Source: Pseudoneurospora amorphoporcata
Lineage: Eukaryota; Ascomycota; Sordariomycetes; Sordariales; Sordariaceae
Reading direction: 5' to 3'
Length of the DNA stretch: 64,000 nucleotides
NCBI GenBank assembly: GCA_033297205.1
Contig: MU859085.1
Coordinates: 124,001 to 188,000 of the forward strand
The notes beneath the pieces are model-generated. The model was given only the letters and a program-made list of their open reading frames with translations, was not told where the DNA came from and made no database searches. The position numbers were made by a program, and so were the translations under genes. Shown here piece by piece: positions 11,911-23,314 of this stretch; position 1 is the first letter of the stretch; each line of letters begins with the position of its first letter.

Positions 11911-13506
11911 ATGGCGTCCGCCATTTTCTTCCTAGATCTCAAGGGCAAGGTGGGAAATGCTATAATATCCTGACGGTGTCGCGGAATCCCAAAGCAAAGC
12001 ATCCAAGCTGACCGCCCAATGCGCCCTCACTTATAGACCCTCCTAGCCCGTAATTACCGCGGTGATATTCCCATGTCCGCCGTCGAGAAGTTCCCCATCC
12101 TATTAAGCGAAGCCGAAGAAGAGTCGTCCGCCGTACCACCATGCTTTTCCCACGAGGGTATCAACGTATGTCACTATCCCATCCCATCATTTTGGGGGAG
12201 GGAACCTTGCGGGCCAAATGCTGAAGCAACTTATAAAAAAACAACAGTACCTCTACATCCGCCACAACAACCTGTACCTCCTCGCGCTCACAAAACGCAA
12301 CACCAACGCGGCCGAGATCCTGCTCTTCCTGCACAAGATCGTCGAGGTCTTCACCGAGTACTTCAAAGCCCTGGAGGAGGAATCGATCCGGGACAACTTC
12401 GTCATCATCTACGAGCTCCTGGACGAGATGATGGACTTTGGCTACCCGCAAACGACCGAGTCCAAGATCCTGCAGGAGTACATCACGCAGGAATCGCACA
12501 AGCTGGAGATCCAGGCGCGCCCGCCCATCGCCGTCACCAACGCCGTGTCGTGGCGGTCCGAGGGCATCCGCTACCGCAAGAACGAAGTGTTTCTCGACGT
12601 GATCGAGTCCCTGAACCTCCTCGTGTCCGCCAACGGCAACGTGCTCAGGTCGGAAATCCTCGGCGCCATCAAGATGAAGTGCTACCTCTCCGGCATGCCC
12701 GAGCTGCGCCTGGGTCTAAACGACAAGGTCATGTTCGAGACCACGGGGCGCACCACGCGCGGCAAAGCCATCGAGATGGAAGACGTCAAGTTCCACCAGT
12801 GCGTGCGCCTTTCCCGATTCGAAAACGACCGCACCATCTCCTTCATCCCGCCCGACGGCGAGTTCGAGCTCATGTCGTACCGGCTCAACACGCAGGTGAA
12901 GCCGCTGATCTGGGTCGAGTGCGTGGTCGAGTCCCATTCCGGGTCCAGAATCGAGTACATGCTCAAGGCGCGCGCGCAGTTCAAGCGCCGCTCGACGGCC
13001 AACAACGTGGAGATCATTGTGCCCGTGCCCGACGACGCCGACACGCCGCGGTTCCGGACGAACGTGGGATCCGTGCACTACGCGCCCGAGAAGAGCGCCA
13101 TCGTGTGGAAGATCAAGCAGTTTGGCGGCGGCAAGGAGTTCCTGATGCGCGCGGAGCTGGGTCTGCCCAGCGTGCGGGGCGATGATGAGCATGGCGGCGG
13201 CATGACGGGTGGGTTTGGTGGTAGCATGGGCGGTGTGGGTGCTCCGGGCAAGGGAGCCAAGAGGCCGATTCAGGTCAAGTTTGAGATACCATATTTCACC
13301 ACGAGCGGGATTCAGGTGCGGTATTTGAAGATTACGGAGCCAAAGGTGAGTGAGCCTTTTTTTGTTTCCCCCTATTTTCTTTCTTCTATTTCGCCCCCTG
13401 CATACTGATTTGAAACCTAAAACAGCTACAATACCCCTCTCTGCCTTGGGTCAGGTACATCACGCAGTCAGGAGATATCGCCGTCAGATTGCCCGACGCG
13501 GTATGA
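11911..13506 (+). CDS. APM1: AP-1 clathrin adaptor complex subunit mu
   Basis: Four exons (11911-11949, 12037-12165, 12248-13345, 13426-13506) are separated by introns of 87, 82 and 80 nt, all phase 0, giving 448 residues. The N-terminus MASAIFFLDLKGKTLLARNY is the typical start of mu adaptins. Residues about 1-140 form the longin-like domain that packs with the large subunits, and about 165-448 the mu-homology domain that binds Tyr-based YxxPhi sorting signals. The end PSLPWVRYITQSGDIAVR is the conserved last strands. A Gly-rich insert (GGGMTGGFGGSMGG) sits before the final third and appears in filamentous fungal orthologues. The protein acts in clathrin-coated vesicle formation at the trans-Golgi and endosomes. 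The first intron has an atypical GTGGGA donor; the frame continuity and family sequence make the call secure. Confidence 0.97.
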
Positions 13507-14639
13507 TCGGTGACAAGTAGCTCGATGCAGGAAAGAAGAGAAAACCTACTACTACAAGTACACAGCTGCGCATAACGGGTAGACGTTGACAGATATCCTG
13601 ACTGCCTCATGCACACAACACCGGCTGTCGTCAGTCCCAAAGCGACGAGAAACCCCCAGCCCAGGAGGACACATCCCACTTCGTGGCTCAGTCCAGCGTA
13701 CGGACGAAGTGGTAAAAAAGTAGAGAAAAGGATATGGCGTATGTATAGTAATGATGGCCCTGACACGACGTATGGACTAGATGGGAGAGCGGTGATTTAT
13801 AGGTAGAGATGAGGCGTACGTGCCACACAAGGCGTGACGTCCATGTCAACAATATTCGATATAATATTTCTGCATAAACAGCCCTGTCCTGTCAGGGGCT
13901 ACATTGGTGGTGGTGGTCGGATGGTTCACCTTGGCAGGTATGGATCAAATCAGTGTGCCCTGGTCACCATCCATCCATCCATCCATGCACGACTGAGTGA
14001 GTGGTAGCAAGTATAGGCGGTCATAACGTCGTCTTCCTATAGCTGCCTCCCTCCCCCTTTACCCTGAATAAACTGAAATGCAAGAAAACAAGCAGTACTC
14101 CAGACTCCACGTGTACAGGAGACTAGTGACGACAAGGAAAAAAAGAAAGCAAAAAAGGTATCCAGAACCTATCAATGTTATGCAACCAACCAATCCCTAA
14201 GATAAGGCTCCGTCCCGCAGAACCCCAAGAAGAAGCCCAAGCTAGTACCAAATCGAAAGAGGCAATTCCCCCTCTCCGCCCCTGAGCATTGGTTGGATGA
14301 GCAGCCCAGGCCTCTTCATCCAAGCCCAACCTACTCCAGGCTAACATTACGGCAAAGGTGGAGAAAGAGTACTTACAGGACAGTGGCTAATGACAGGAAT
14401 CAGGGGTAAAGTAAACAAAGACGACCAAAATCCACTCTCAACCAGCGAGAGGTCTGGATAGAGGTCGGTGCAACAGACGGGGGTAATACCAAAATGCAAA
14501 AGCACCAACTCAGAAAGAAAGAGGAAAGAAGAATGAGAAACCTTAAAATGTAATAAGATTGGAGAAAAGGAGGGAAAAAAAAAAAAAACCATGGCGAGTC
14601 AGCCCGCTGATCCATGCCAGCGGCCTCAACAGTGCCACA
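13507..14639. other. Convergent intergenic region with simple repeats
   Basis: 3' flank of APM1 and of the minus-strand gene downstream. It contains a (CCAT)n tract at about 13967-13986 and a 14-nt A run at 14575-14588. No gene seen. Confidence 0.45.
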
Positions 14640-15787
14640 TTAATGTGTGCCGGCATCTCGGACCCATGCTCCTTGAGCCTCGAATGTGCCGATAATCGAT
14701 TTCTGCTCTGTGTGGTAACTTTCGCTGAAGTGATCGAGCGGTACTCCGGGTACGTGACAGAAATCCAGGCATACATGGACAAGGAACCCGCGGGGAGCAG
14801 CGTCGGCTTGAGGGGGGTCTGGGGTTGTGGTTAGTCGTTGAGAACTTTTAACTGAAACGCCGACCATGGCTTGAGGAACTCACAGTAAACTGGCGCTGAA
14901 CTAGGTCCTTGCCATGAGTTTTGCTCCCACCATCGTTGTTCAAACACCCAGCCGGGACGACGTAGCGGACTGTGAAAGGCCATGAGACCAATCACGATGG
15001 AGATTTCTCCAGAGAGACCTCGAGACAACGTTTGTGGTTCTGTGTGGTTTTTGAACACCTTAGGTACCAATGATGGCACCCATGATGGGTTCCTGCCAGC
15101 AACCCAGGGGCGCCCGTACGATTCACCATTAGCCTGGGATATGCCATTGTTGTGATCGAAGTGCAACATGTGCCAACACCGGGCCGAGTCTTCGACATAG
15201 GGAGGGGCGCTATTCTCGCCCACATGACGCATGTAGCTATTGTAGAGGGAGATGTCTCCGTCGGCAACGATGAAGGGGAGGCATGGTGAACAGGCAAATA
15301 TGCTGTGCGCCCTGTAGTTGAACGCTTGACCCACGAACCGACCATTCTCATCTTGCCTGTAGATTCCGCCTGGTTGGCCCGGAATCAACCTGCGCCACAC
15401 ATACTCGGGGGCTTTGGATATGATGCCATCGCGGTATCGAAAGACGGGTGCTTCGTCGGCAAGTCGGTAACCATTTTTGGTCAGGGGCGGCAAGATGTTA
15501 TCCCACTGATCTCTGGGAGCAGGCGAGTTGCCGTAGGAAACATCGTATTCGTTTACTGAGAACAGGAAGGACACAGGCTCTGTTGGCAACTGAGAGCTGT
15601 AGGTTGCGGTAAAGCCGTTCTTTGACGATGGCTTGTACTTGGATTCTCTGCCGCCGCTTCTTTGATGTCTGTCACCATGACCGTCGCCATGCAAGCTGGT
15701 TGTGGACCTTGAGTGATGGCCCTGGAAAGAAGTCAGCAAGTTTCTCGAGGCAACAGATCAGGATTCTGTGCTCACATGTGAAGTCAT
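14640..15787 (-). CDS. Unrecognised hypothetical protein with a 4-codon first exon
   Basis: The main exon codes for about 280 residues with a consistent composition (many Trp, Tyr, Pro, Asn) that looks like real protein. At its 5' end a 54-nt intron (15775-15722; GTGAGC donor, GCTGAC branch, TTCCAG acceptor) joins a 12-base exon, 15787-15776 (MTSH), in phase 0 to GHHSRSTT. At the 3' end a GTGAGT donor at 14883, a CTAAC branch and a CCCCAG acceptor (intron 14883-14819) fit in phase 1. That yields a third exon, 14818-14640, and a 342-residue product. If this intron is not spliced the protein ends at 14831. There is no signal peptide or membrane helix. I do not recognise the family. Landmarks are FNYRAHSIFACSPCLPFIV, ARCWHMLHFDHNNG and RPGWVFEQRWWEQNSW. 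The partly resolved gene upstream on the same strand may be related in origin. Confidence 0.6.
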
Positions 15788-15841
15788 AGTCTGGATAGAT
15801 TGATAAGTTGATAGAAACCTGGTGTAGGGGAAGTCCTCAAA

Positions 15842-16562
15842 TTAGGACGTGTGGGTTTCCAGTGTGTGGCAGCGTGGGTCGCTAAAGTTGAAGATATCTG
15901 GGCCGCAAGATCTATCAGAAATGACAGAGATGAGCTCCATCTTTAATTCCACACTCTCAACCTTCCCCAACTTCAACGAGAAACCGATGGGACGGCACGC
16001 TAACGCACCGATGATGCCCAACAATGTCCATGGTCTGCAAACCACGTAAAGTTAGGCGGAACCAGAACATCCTCGAACCACTATGATGCGGATACTAAGA
16101 CAGGTGGCTTGTCTTCCCACACCTTCAGACACGTGAGACCGGGTATCGAAACATGTCGAGGAAGCCGACGGAGTGCGGTATCCAGTGCGGCTTCAGATGT
16201 GACCAGCGGCAGTTGTTGTCTCATAACACATCCCGGACTTATTTCCAGTCCATAGTCTTCAGCATAGGAGGTCGCGTGGTCAGTGAACTGCTTCATGGCT
16301 GTTCTCCGGGGCCACGGATGTGTTAACGCATGGTTGGTCGGAAAACCCCAAGACCGGCAGCTGACAGTGCTGGTGATCGGCTATGGTAAGGGAAATCGTT
16401 GAGAGTTTCGCAAGCCATAGCTGACCGAGTGATTCGGCACAAGTCCACCAGTCTCACGCTGGCGCTTAATCGATTTAGCTGTAGTGATTCGATGTTGCTG
16501 TTACTGGAGAATAGCACTAAGTTGTCCACTCGAAATTCCGATTCAGTTCGATGGCCGTTCAA
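15842..16562 (-). CDS. Unresolved multi-exon hypothetical gene (3' part)
   Basis: Three candidate exons can be chained on the minus strand with matching phases. They are about 16562-16458, then a 77-nt GTGAGA..TAG intron, 16380-16133, then a 98-nt intron ending TTTGCAG, and 16034-15842, about 180 residues in all. The second intron needs a weak GTGTCT donor. The 5' end is unresolved: a hydrophobic stretch (SGILIGVVVLLLAVSHP) coded near 16645-16735 looks like a signal anchor, but I cannot join it in phase. No family is recognised. The gene could be real, or a decayed copy; its stop lies only 55 bases upstream of the next gene on the same strand. Treat the model as provisional. Confidence 0.3.
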
Positions 16563-18870
16563 TCTTCAATAATACGCATCTATATCCGAGTCAGCATTTG
16601 TTGCTGCAAATGGAGAGTCGCTACTCGCATACCTTGGCTGGTTCAGGGTATCGACACTTCAGTCGAGCATCTGTGGGATGACTGACGGCTAGCAAGAGCA
16701 CCACAACACCAATCAAAATGCCACTGGCAATGAAAATATGCTTTGTAAAAAGACCGGTAAGTGCCAATCAGGAGATTGATATTCGGAACAAGCAAGGAAA
16801 CGCTGTGAAACATTGACGGAACCCAACGCCTATTTTTCAAGGATCTCCCAAGACAGACACCGGAAACTCCCTTGTCAAAGTCATGGCTAAGGAAAGATCA
16901 TGATTCCCCAGTTTAGAAGTTCGTTCTTTGCAGATTCACCTGCTTCTGGCGGCTCATGGCAAGCGGAATAGCTGGGTCTCGTCTCTCATGCAAGACACCA
17001 AAAAAAACCCTGCAGGTGCAGATTCATAGGCGACTCCAGCAGCCCTTGACCGCCACAACCATTCAGCCGGTGAAGAGCGGTGGTTCAGGAACTTTGCTTC
17101 TGCTGGTGCTGTCTTCCGAAACAATCACAATTCCATCACGGGCGCAGCCGACAAGCCCACATCAGAAATGCGACAGAGACACACCTTCGACGATGGTTAT
17201 GAGAACGACTTGCGAGACCAATGTCTGTGATCCTGAACCATTAACAACTTTGGAAGCTACCAAGCACCACTGGCTCGCGGCAAGCTCGGCAACTCTGCTT
17301 CTGCAAGAAGGTGTCTTTTGAGGAGTCTGCGAATAGTATCGGTTGTAAGATGAACACGACAATTTTGCAGCGATACTGCCAAGGTTTAGGCTTCCGCCCT
17401 TGACTTGGTCACCACGAAAGAGAGCTGCCTGGAGCATGGACACAGGGTTTTGCAAAAAAAACATGTAGAATGACGAAATGGAGGAAGGACCTACCTATAT
17501 ACTCGTCCATTTGTTGCCCCAACAAGCATGAGTGTTGTTGAATGTTCTGCCAGTCATCTTCTCGTCTATCATCGTTTGTTGCACGGTTTGCGGGCATCTG
17601 CAACCAAGTCATCTTGCTTAACCGTTTGCTATCTCCATGCTCACTGTGGTCTCTGGCTTGAAATGACCTCTCAGGGGCACACAAATGCCATCACTGCGTC
17701 ATCATCCGGCGAGTGAGGAAGCACTGCTTTCAGTGATAGTCCTCTGAAAAAATCCCCATACCGTGAAGAGGAAGCCGCATAACGTACAAAAAAGCCAATG
17801 GTAGAACAGGAGAACTGCTCCACTAGCAGTGAGGAACGTGTGGCTCATTTGTGTTACTGTGTTAAAGACCCGATGCCCAACATCAGATACCGGACTCGCA
17901 AGCCTGTGTCGGTACGGGATATGATTGAACGGCCGGAGTTGCATATGACGCTCACTCTGCACTTGCGCACGCGCCGACACAGATCTCGGAAGCCGCACCG
18001 CGTCAGACGAGAGGTCTGGCTTGGGAGAGGAGGAAAGTAGAGGGATGGTGGTCGAGGGCGGTTGCGAGCTGTCGTTGGGTGGGAAAGGGGTGTTTCCAAG
18101 TGTGTCTACCTATGAGAGGCTCCGAATTAGTATCTGTTGTGCAAGGTTACGCAGGTCCTTGACAGGACGTCAGACAGATAGAGATGACTTGGACTTGTTC
18201 CAAGACAAGCCTTTTCTTTTTGGTCACCTTGAATTAAGCGCGAGCCGCGCTCAGCGTCAGGGTCTGGTCTCGGGCTGCCACTCTGTCCTTCCGGCCCCCA
18301 TGATTCGTGGCGTGGTCCAGCTGCATGTGGCGTGTGCAGACTGGCTGTATGATTTGGCCGAGATGTGAATATTGCTGCTTGGGTCTTGGGAATTTGGAAC
18401 GGGAGCCGGTTTCCGGAGTGAAGTGTCCGTTGTCGTGATGGGCGGGTACGCTTCCGGCCATGAAGGGATGAGTAACGAGAAGAAACAGGGAGATCAAGCT
18501 GTGTAAACTTTGATGGTGATTGAGGCTGAGAGGAACTAGTCGGTGATGAGATGCTGCAGTTTGGAGAAGAGGAGTTTGCAAAGTCCATACCTGTGTGATG
18601 TCAAGGTCATGATGCCATGAGAAGGAAAAAAAAAGAGAAGAGAGGAACGGGGAAACTTCTGCTAAAAATTTCGAGCACAGCCGTCTGGTACCTGCACAAG
18701 TGCAGAACTGAGTGAGACCGACGTCGGCACCTTCCGTTTGTGCAGAAAACCGACAGTCGACACTTCTCGCCCCTCCTCCCAACACCAACAACCGGCGGCG
18801 CGAGCTTCGATAGTCAGCACGATGAATGGAATAATGTCCTCGACAAAAGGGACAAAAAGGATATTGTAAT
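16563..18870. other. Region without a resolved gene
   Basis: Contains the possible signal-anchor exon at about 16645-16735 (minus strand) mentioned for the neighbouring gene. Several minus-strand ORFs (for example 17162-17464, 17409-17684 and 18127-18588, the last starting MDFANSSSPNCSISS) have no recognisable motif and cannot be chained into a convincing model. They could be exons of an unrecognised gene. Confidence 0.3.
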
Positions 18871-18961
18871 TTCCCACGCCGGGGTTCGAACCCGGGTCTC
18901 TGGGGAGCCCATTGTGGAAGTAGTGAAAACCCAGTATGCTAAACCTCTGCACCACATGGGA
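18871..18961 (-). tRNA. tRNA-Glu (anticodon TTC) with intron
   Basis: On the minus strand an acceptor stem TCCCATG/CGTGGGA (one T-G pair), a D-arm GTGCAGAGGTTTAGCATAC and a T-arm CCGGG-TTCGAAC-CCCGG are visible. The anticodon stem CTGGG/CCCAG encloses loop TT-TTC-A followed by an 18-nt intron, after position 37 where nuclear tRNA introns sit. The anticodon TTC reads GAA. The length of 91 nt includes the intron. Confidence 0.85.
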
Positions 18962-19723
18962 GATTGAGTGGTTGGTTGCTGCTGAAAGGAGGTAACAAAG
19001 TTTGTTCTTATGAGGGAGATCTTCGTCCCATCTCTGAGCGGGTGCCTGCGTCAAGCGAAAGCCTTAAGCTGCCGCGCCAGATTCTGTCCGGCAACCTCCC
19101 GTAACCATGGCCGGCCGGCAAAGGGGTTGGGGACGAGATGCGGCAGGCTTCCGTGGGGATGGAAGGAGCGAGGAAGGGGCATGGCACCACTGTACACAGT
19201 AGCTGCCCTGACTTCATCCTCCCATTCACCTCCAGCTCCCTCATTCCGGCTCCCTCCCTCACCCACAGTTGTTTCCCGTCGAGACAGGGCCCAATTTGTG
19301 CCCTAGTCTAATATTCACAATGTGTGTGTCAGATTCTCAGGGACTTGGGGCGAAGGGCTGGCCCTCCATTGTCAAGCTTCCCATGAACTTACTTCCGAAA
19401 TAACAACCAGACCAGGTCTTGACACAAGCCGTCACCTTCTCCTGCAACAGCCATACAAGCCTCATGGAACTTGACGATGGATGAAAGAAGTATGTCCATT
19501 TCTTATTCCAAACAAACTATCTATGTACAAGCACTTAACAAACCCCCCTTCGCACTGCCTCCAACAAGGAGCCTCAAATACGATTCCCAGACATCTATCG
19601 CTCCCGTCCCCCCATCTCGGTCCACCTCCCACCTCTCATTTTCCCTCTCCCATTCCATCCACCCCTCTCCTCTCTTGCTTACCTTAAAGAGTAGGCACCG
19701 TCCAAGGACACCAACTCTCAATA
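18962..19723. other. Intergenic region between tRNA-Glu and the CE15 pseudogene
   Basis: Pyrimidine-rich sequence (CCTCCC-type tracts near 19200-19260 and 19600-19680). No supported gene. Confidence 0.4.
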
Positions 19724-21110
19724 TTAAAGTTCAGATTCTGATCCGTCCTGAATTGAAATCCCCGTAGTCTGTCCGCTGTTGCCCAGCAAATACTTGCTCA
19801 CAAACGCATTCAACTCCGAACTCTGCGCGCTCGGAAAACTACAATGGTTATGTCCCCCTACCTGGCTATACCCAAACGCCTCCAGCGCGCCCAGCGCCTG
19901 GTAATTTTTGCGCGCAGCGCCCATGCATCCATAAGTAGAAATCTTGCCAAGCCACTCAAAGTCCGGGTTCTCCATGACGTACAACCCGCGGGGCGCGACG
20001 AGGGAAGCCAACATGTGGTGGTCAAACGGCAGCTGGTTAATGTTGTTGATGTACGAGTTGAAGTTTGTAGAAAACCAGACGTTCTCGCCGACAATTTCCT
20101 TGGCGTCTTGCACCTTGTACCCGTTGGCGTTTTACCAGGCTTCGAGACGCCAGCAGCCGGCCCCGCCTGCGCCGGATTCTTGGGGCAGGGTGAGGGCGAT
20201 GCGCGGCTCAAAGGCACCTGCCACGAAGGCGCCCTTGCCGTTGCGGGAGCAGCCCGTTACGCCGATGCGGGCCGGGTCCATGTTGGTTTGCGATTTGGTG
20301 AGCTCCAGTGCGTCGATGATGCGCGAGACACCCCAGGCCCAGGCGGTGAGGGCGCCGGCGGAGTGGGAGGAGCCGTAGAGGTCGTAGAATTTGCCCTTTC
20401 CGCGCGAGGAGCCGTCTGTCTGGGCGGCCATGTCGTCGTTGTTGAAGAGGATGGTGGCAACGCCAGAGGGGACGGAATGCTGGCGCCGGCGGAGCCGTAG
20501 TTGATGATGGCTGGGAAGGGGCCAGAGCCTGAGGGCTTGTTGATAGTCACCGAGAAGGAGATGGACTTGCCGCCGGTGGAGGCAGTGATGCTTAAGGTGC
20601 TACCGGAGTAGCTGGCAGAGACGGTGGGCTTCGCCGGAAGAGTGCCGAGCTCGTATTTCTCCAAGAGAGCCTTGATTTCGGCTTGACGACAGGCCCAGTC
20701 GTCGCGGCTGTTGACCTTCTGACCTCCAGCGAAAGTGAAGGGGTCGGGTAGGGTCGAGACCGATGCGCCGAGGCTGGTTGGAACGTTGGGGCAAACACCG
20801 ACACCACCACCGGAGGGGACTGAGGTGGTTGGTGACGGGGTAGCGCTGTCGAAGACGAAGAGGTAGGCGCCTTGGTGGTGCTAATTAGAGTGGTGGAAGG
20901 TTGAGCAGGAGCAGCTGTTGTAGGCCCTGTCCCAGGAATGCACCGGTAGTACCAGTCATTCTGGTGGAAGCAGTACGACCCGGAGGCGCAAGTGGTGCCA
21001 CCACTCCATCCAATACCGCCGCATTGGCCCCAGAGACTTTGTGTTTGGGCCGTGACGCCGACGGCGCCGAGGGCAACGAGAAGAGCCGAGGCCTGAGTCG
21101 GAGACAGCAT
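19724..21110 (-). pseudogene. 4-O-methyl-glucuronoyl methylesterase (CBM1 + CE15), broken
   Basis: A signal peptide (SALLVALGAVGVTA) is followed by a family 1 cellulose-binding module (about 21041-20934; QSLWGQCGGIGWSGG...CIPG with its paired cysteines) and a Ser/Thr/Pro linker. The CE15 catalytic domain follows: GVTGCSRNGKGAF carries the nucleophile Ser, PQESGAGG the acidic region, and VGGHNHCSFP the catalytic His. CE15 enzymes cleave ester bonds between glucuronoxylan and lignin outside the cell. Reading the domain through needs three repairs. A one-base frame change lies in the linker at about 20846-20852. A second is at about 20472-20475 (ATTCCG|TCCCC), where the family has Ile-Pro-x-Pro. 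An in-frame TAA is at 20134-20132 after CWRLEAW. The ATG at 21110 is preferred because the signal peptide begins there; 21137 is an upstream in-frame alternative. Confidence 0.88.
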
Positions 21111-22131
21111 TGTCAAAGATGAGAGGAGAGACGGCACAAAGGCTGCTGACTGTCAACCGGGAAAATCAAGCAGCATTAAGGAAGTGATACTTCGCATCAA
21201 GCAGGCTAACTTTGTGCCGCTAAACATCTGCGTTCATGATGTGATGCACTCCCCATCGTCACCTTGGAAGATGAGATGCAAGTTGGTTTCTTGGACAGTA
21301 TCACGACAAAGCTTCGGAGTGTCTATGAAGATCGACTAAAGCGGAATGTGGAGCAAAGGCTTCACTCGAAGCCAAACTCTTGGGGTATACCATGTTCTTG
21401 GGGGTATAACTAGAAACTGACAACGCTGTATTAGGTGAAGTCGATGTAACGCCTTAGTCGAATTGGGGTGAAATATCTGGGGTAGGTAGCATTGAGGTCG
21501 GCAGAAGACGTTCCGAAGTGTGGAAGTCAGGAACATACCAACCCCGGTTTCTGGTGTCTAAAAGATCGTGCCAAGAGACAATGTCACTGAGCCATGGTGT
21601 TTGTTGTTCCTGAAAGACAACAGCAGGGGCGGTAGAATGATGGGGATTCCTGGCAAGAACATTGTGTATGAAGTTTGAGCAGAGACACGGATGGATAGAC
21701 GCTTAAAGGCCATCAACAGGACTCTGACCGGTTGGGCGAGAGAACTGAGTCCCGAGAGAACTGATTCCAGGGCTCTTTCAACCATGGATGTACAGGACAA
21801 GGGACTACAAGACGAAGAAGATTGATGGAAGTGTTACCCTGCTTAAGCGAAAGGAAGGACTTCTTCTGGAAGTGTCCAAAGCGGAACAAATCAGGTCAAG
21901 AAGGGGGCATCGCAATGGACAACAGGAAAGTAACCTGGCCGTCATGTGTTCCTCCGCCATGACGAGAAAGAAGTAATGAATGTCAAAACAAGTATGGTTT
22001 CTGCTTGGCACCTTTTGACTGCTACCAGGACACATGGAAGCGCCGGTACTTGGATACCGGCTAAATGCAAGAGTGTAACAGTGGACGACTCGGGGGTTAC
22101 CGGTGATGCCCGCCACTTGGGAGTCCTTGGT
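21111..22131. other. Intergenic region between CE15 pseudogene and the alpha/beta hydrolase
   Basis: Upstream region of the CE15 gene and 3' flank of the next minus-strand gene. ORFs here carry no recognisable motif. No feature supported. Confidence 0.4.
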
Positions 22132-23314
22132 TTAGGTTCCATCCTCCTGTCTCTTGATCCCAACGTGCTGGTCAACAAAGTCGAGAACTGGTTGAATGGT
22201 GGACTCCCAGCCAGGAATATTAGGACCTTGCGATCATATTGTCAGCAATTGCCAGAATGCAAGCAGGTCTCGACTATCTTACCGTGTATTTGATGTCAAA
22301 TACGTGCGGCTCACCCTCCTCGCATCTCTCGATAACAGGAACGCCTCTCTCCTTGAGCGAAGCGGCCAAGTCATAACTCTGTTGAATGGGAACAGGCTCA
22401 TCGGCGCTACCATGCAGGAAAGCGGTTGGTGGGTAAGACCGCTGTTTGTCTTCCTGGAGAACCTTGAGAGGAGCCATGGACGTTATGAACTTGTCTAGTT
22501 CCACCTTGTCAGGGAATCGCTCGCTGTGGAGGAAGGCCTTGTGGACGTCACCCGGGAACGCCCTTGTGGAACGCCACTGGTGTGCTTCGGCCTGCAACCG
22601 GAATCGCTTGTCGTACTTGATGTCGGCCGCCCAGCGCTTTCTCAGCTCTTCTTGGGGAAGCAGTTCCTGCTCGTTCCAGCAGCAAGCATCTGTCAAGACG
22701 TTGTTCAGGTCCCGATCGCTGATGAAACGCTCTAGTTCCTCGTCGGTAAACTCTCCCTTCCATGGCCCAGGCGTGCGGTCGGGCATGTTGACGTAGTGCC
22801 AGATATCAACAAGGCCGTAGACATCGACTATCGCCCTTGGCGGAGGGGATGTCAAGTGCAAGCCCATCAAGGTCACCAAGGTACCGCCAGCGGATTCACC
22901 GACAAGGACATAGCGGTCGACGTCTACCTGGCCCTCGCCCAAGATGGACGGAAGGATTTTGCGGCACCATTCGACGGACTCGATACAGTCGGCGAGTTGG
23001 TGATCCAATGCGGCTTGGGGAGCGAGACGGTAGTTGAGGGAAACAAGGTGGTATCCTCGTTTACGGAAGCCGGGGGTCAGCCACGGCAGAGGAACAAAGT
23101 GGTGTCCGCCGAGGAAACCACCTCCATGGACCCAGAACGCAATCGGAGCTGCATCTTGGACCACATTCTCGGCCGGCCAGACACGGACTCCAAGCTCGAC
23201 GCCGCTAGAGGACTTGAAGGTATAATCGATATAGCCGGCTGGGGCATAGAAGAAGCCCATCAGGTCCTCATCGACCTTGTCGAAACTGAACTCTTCCATC
23301 TTTATGCCTGTCAT
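22132..23314 (-). CDS. Alpha/beta-hydrolase fold-3 esterase (HSL-like)
   Basis: The main exon, 23314-22283, codes for 344 residues starting MTGIKMEEFSF. HGGG at residues 63-66 forms the oxyanion hole, GESAGG at about 139-144 carries the nucleophile Ser141, and GEPHVFDIKYT near the end carries the catalytic His. This is the hormone-sensitive-lipase-like esterase architecture. The exon ends at ACG|GTAAGA. A 79-nt intron (22282-22204) leads in phase 0 to STIQPVLDFVDQHVG..., ending at 22132, which fits the usual C-terminal helix; its acceptor (GGGAG) is weak. Unspliced, the protein would end two codons past the junction. Total 367 residues. The in-frame region upstream of Met (to 23533) is probably leader. 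Substrate is likely a small ester; no signal peptide is seen. Confidence 0.85.

Noticed and set aside
18127..18588. 153-residue minus-strand ORF beginning MDFANSSSPNC
   Set aside because: The start looks plausible and Ser-rich, but the remainder has no pattern, and no consistent splice model joins it to neighbours. Left as an unresolved possibility.
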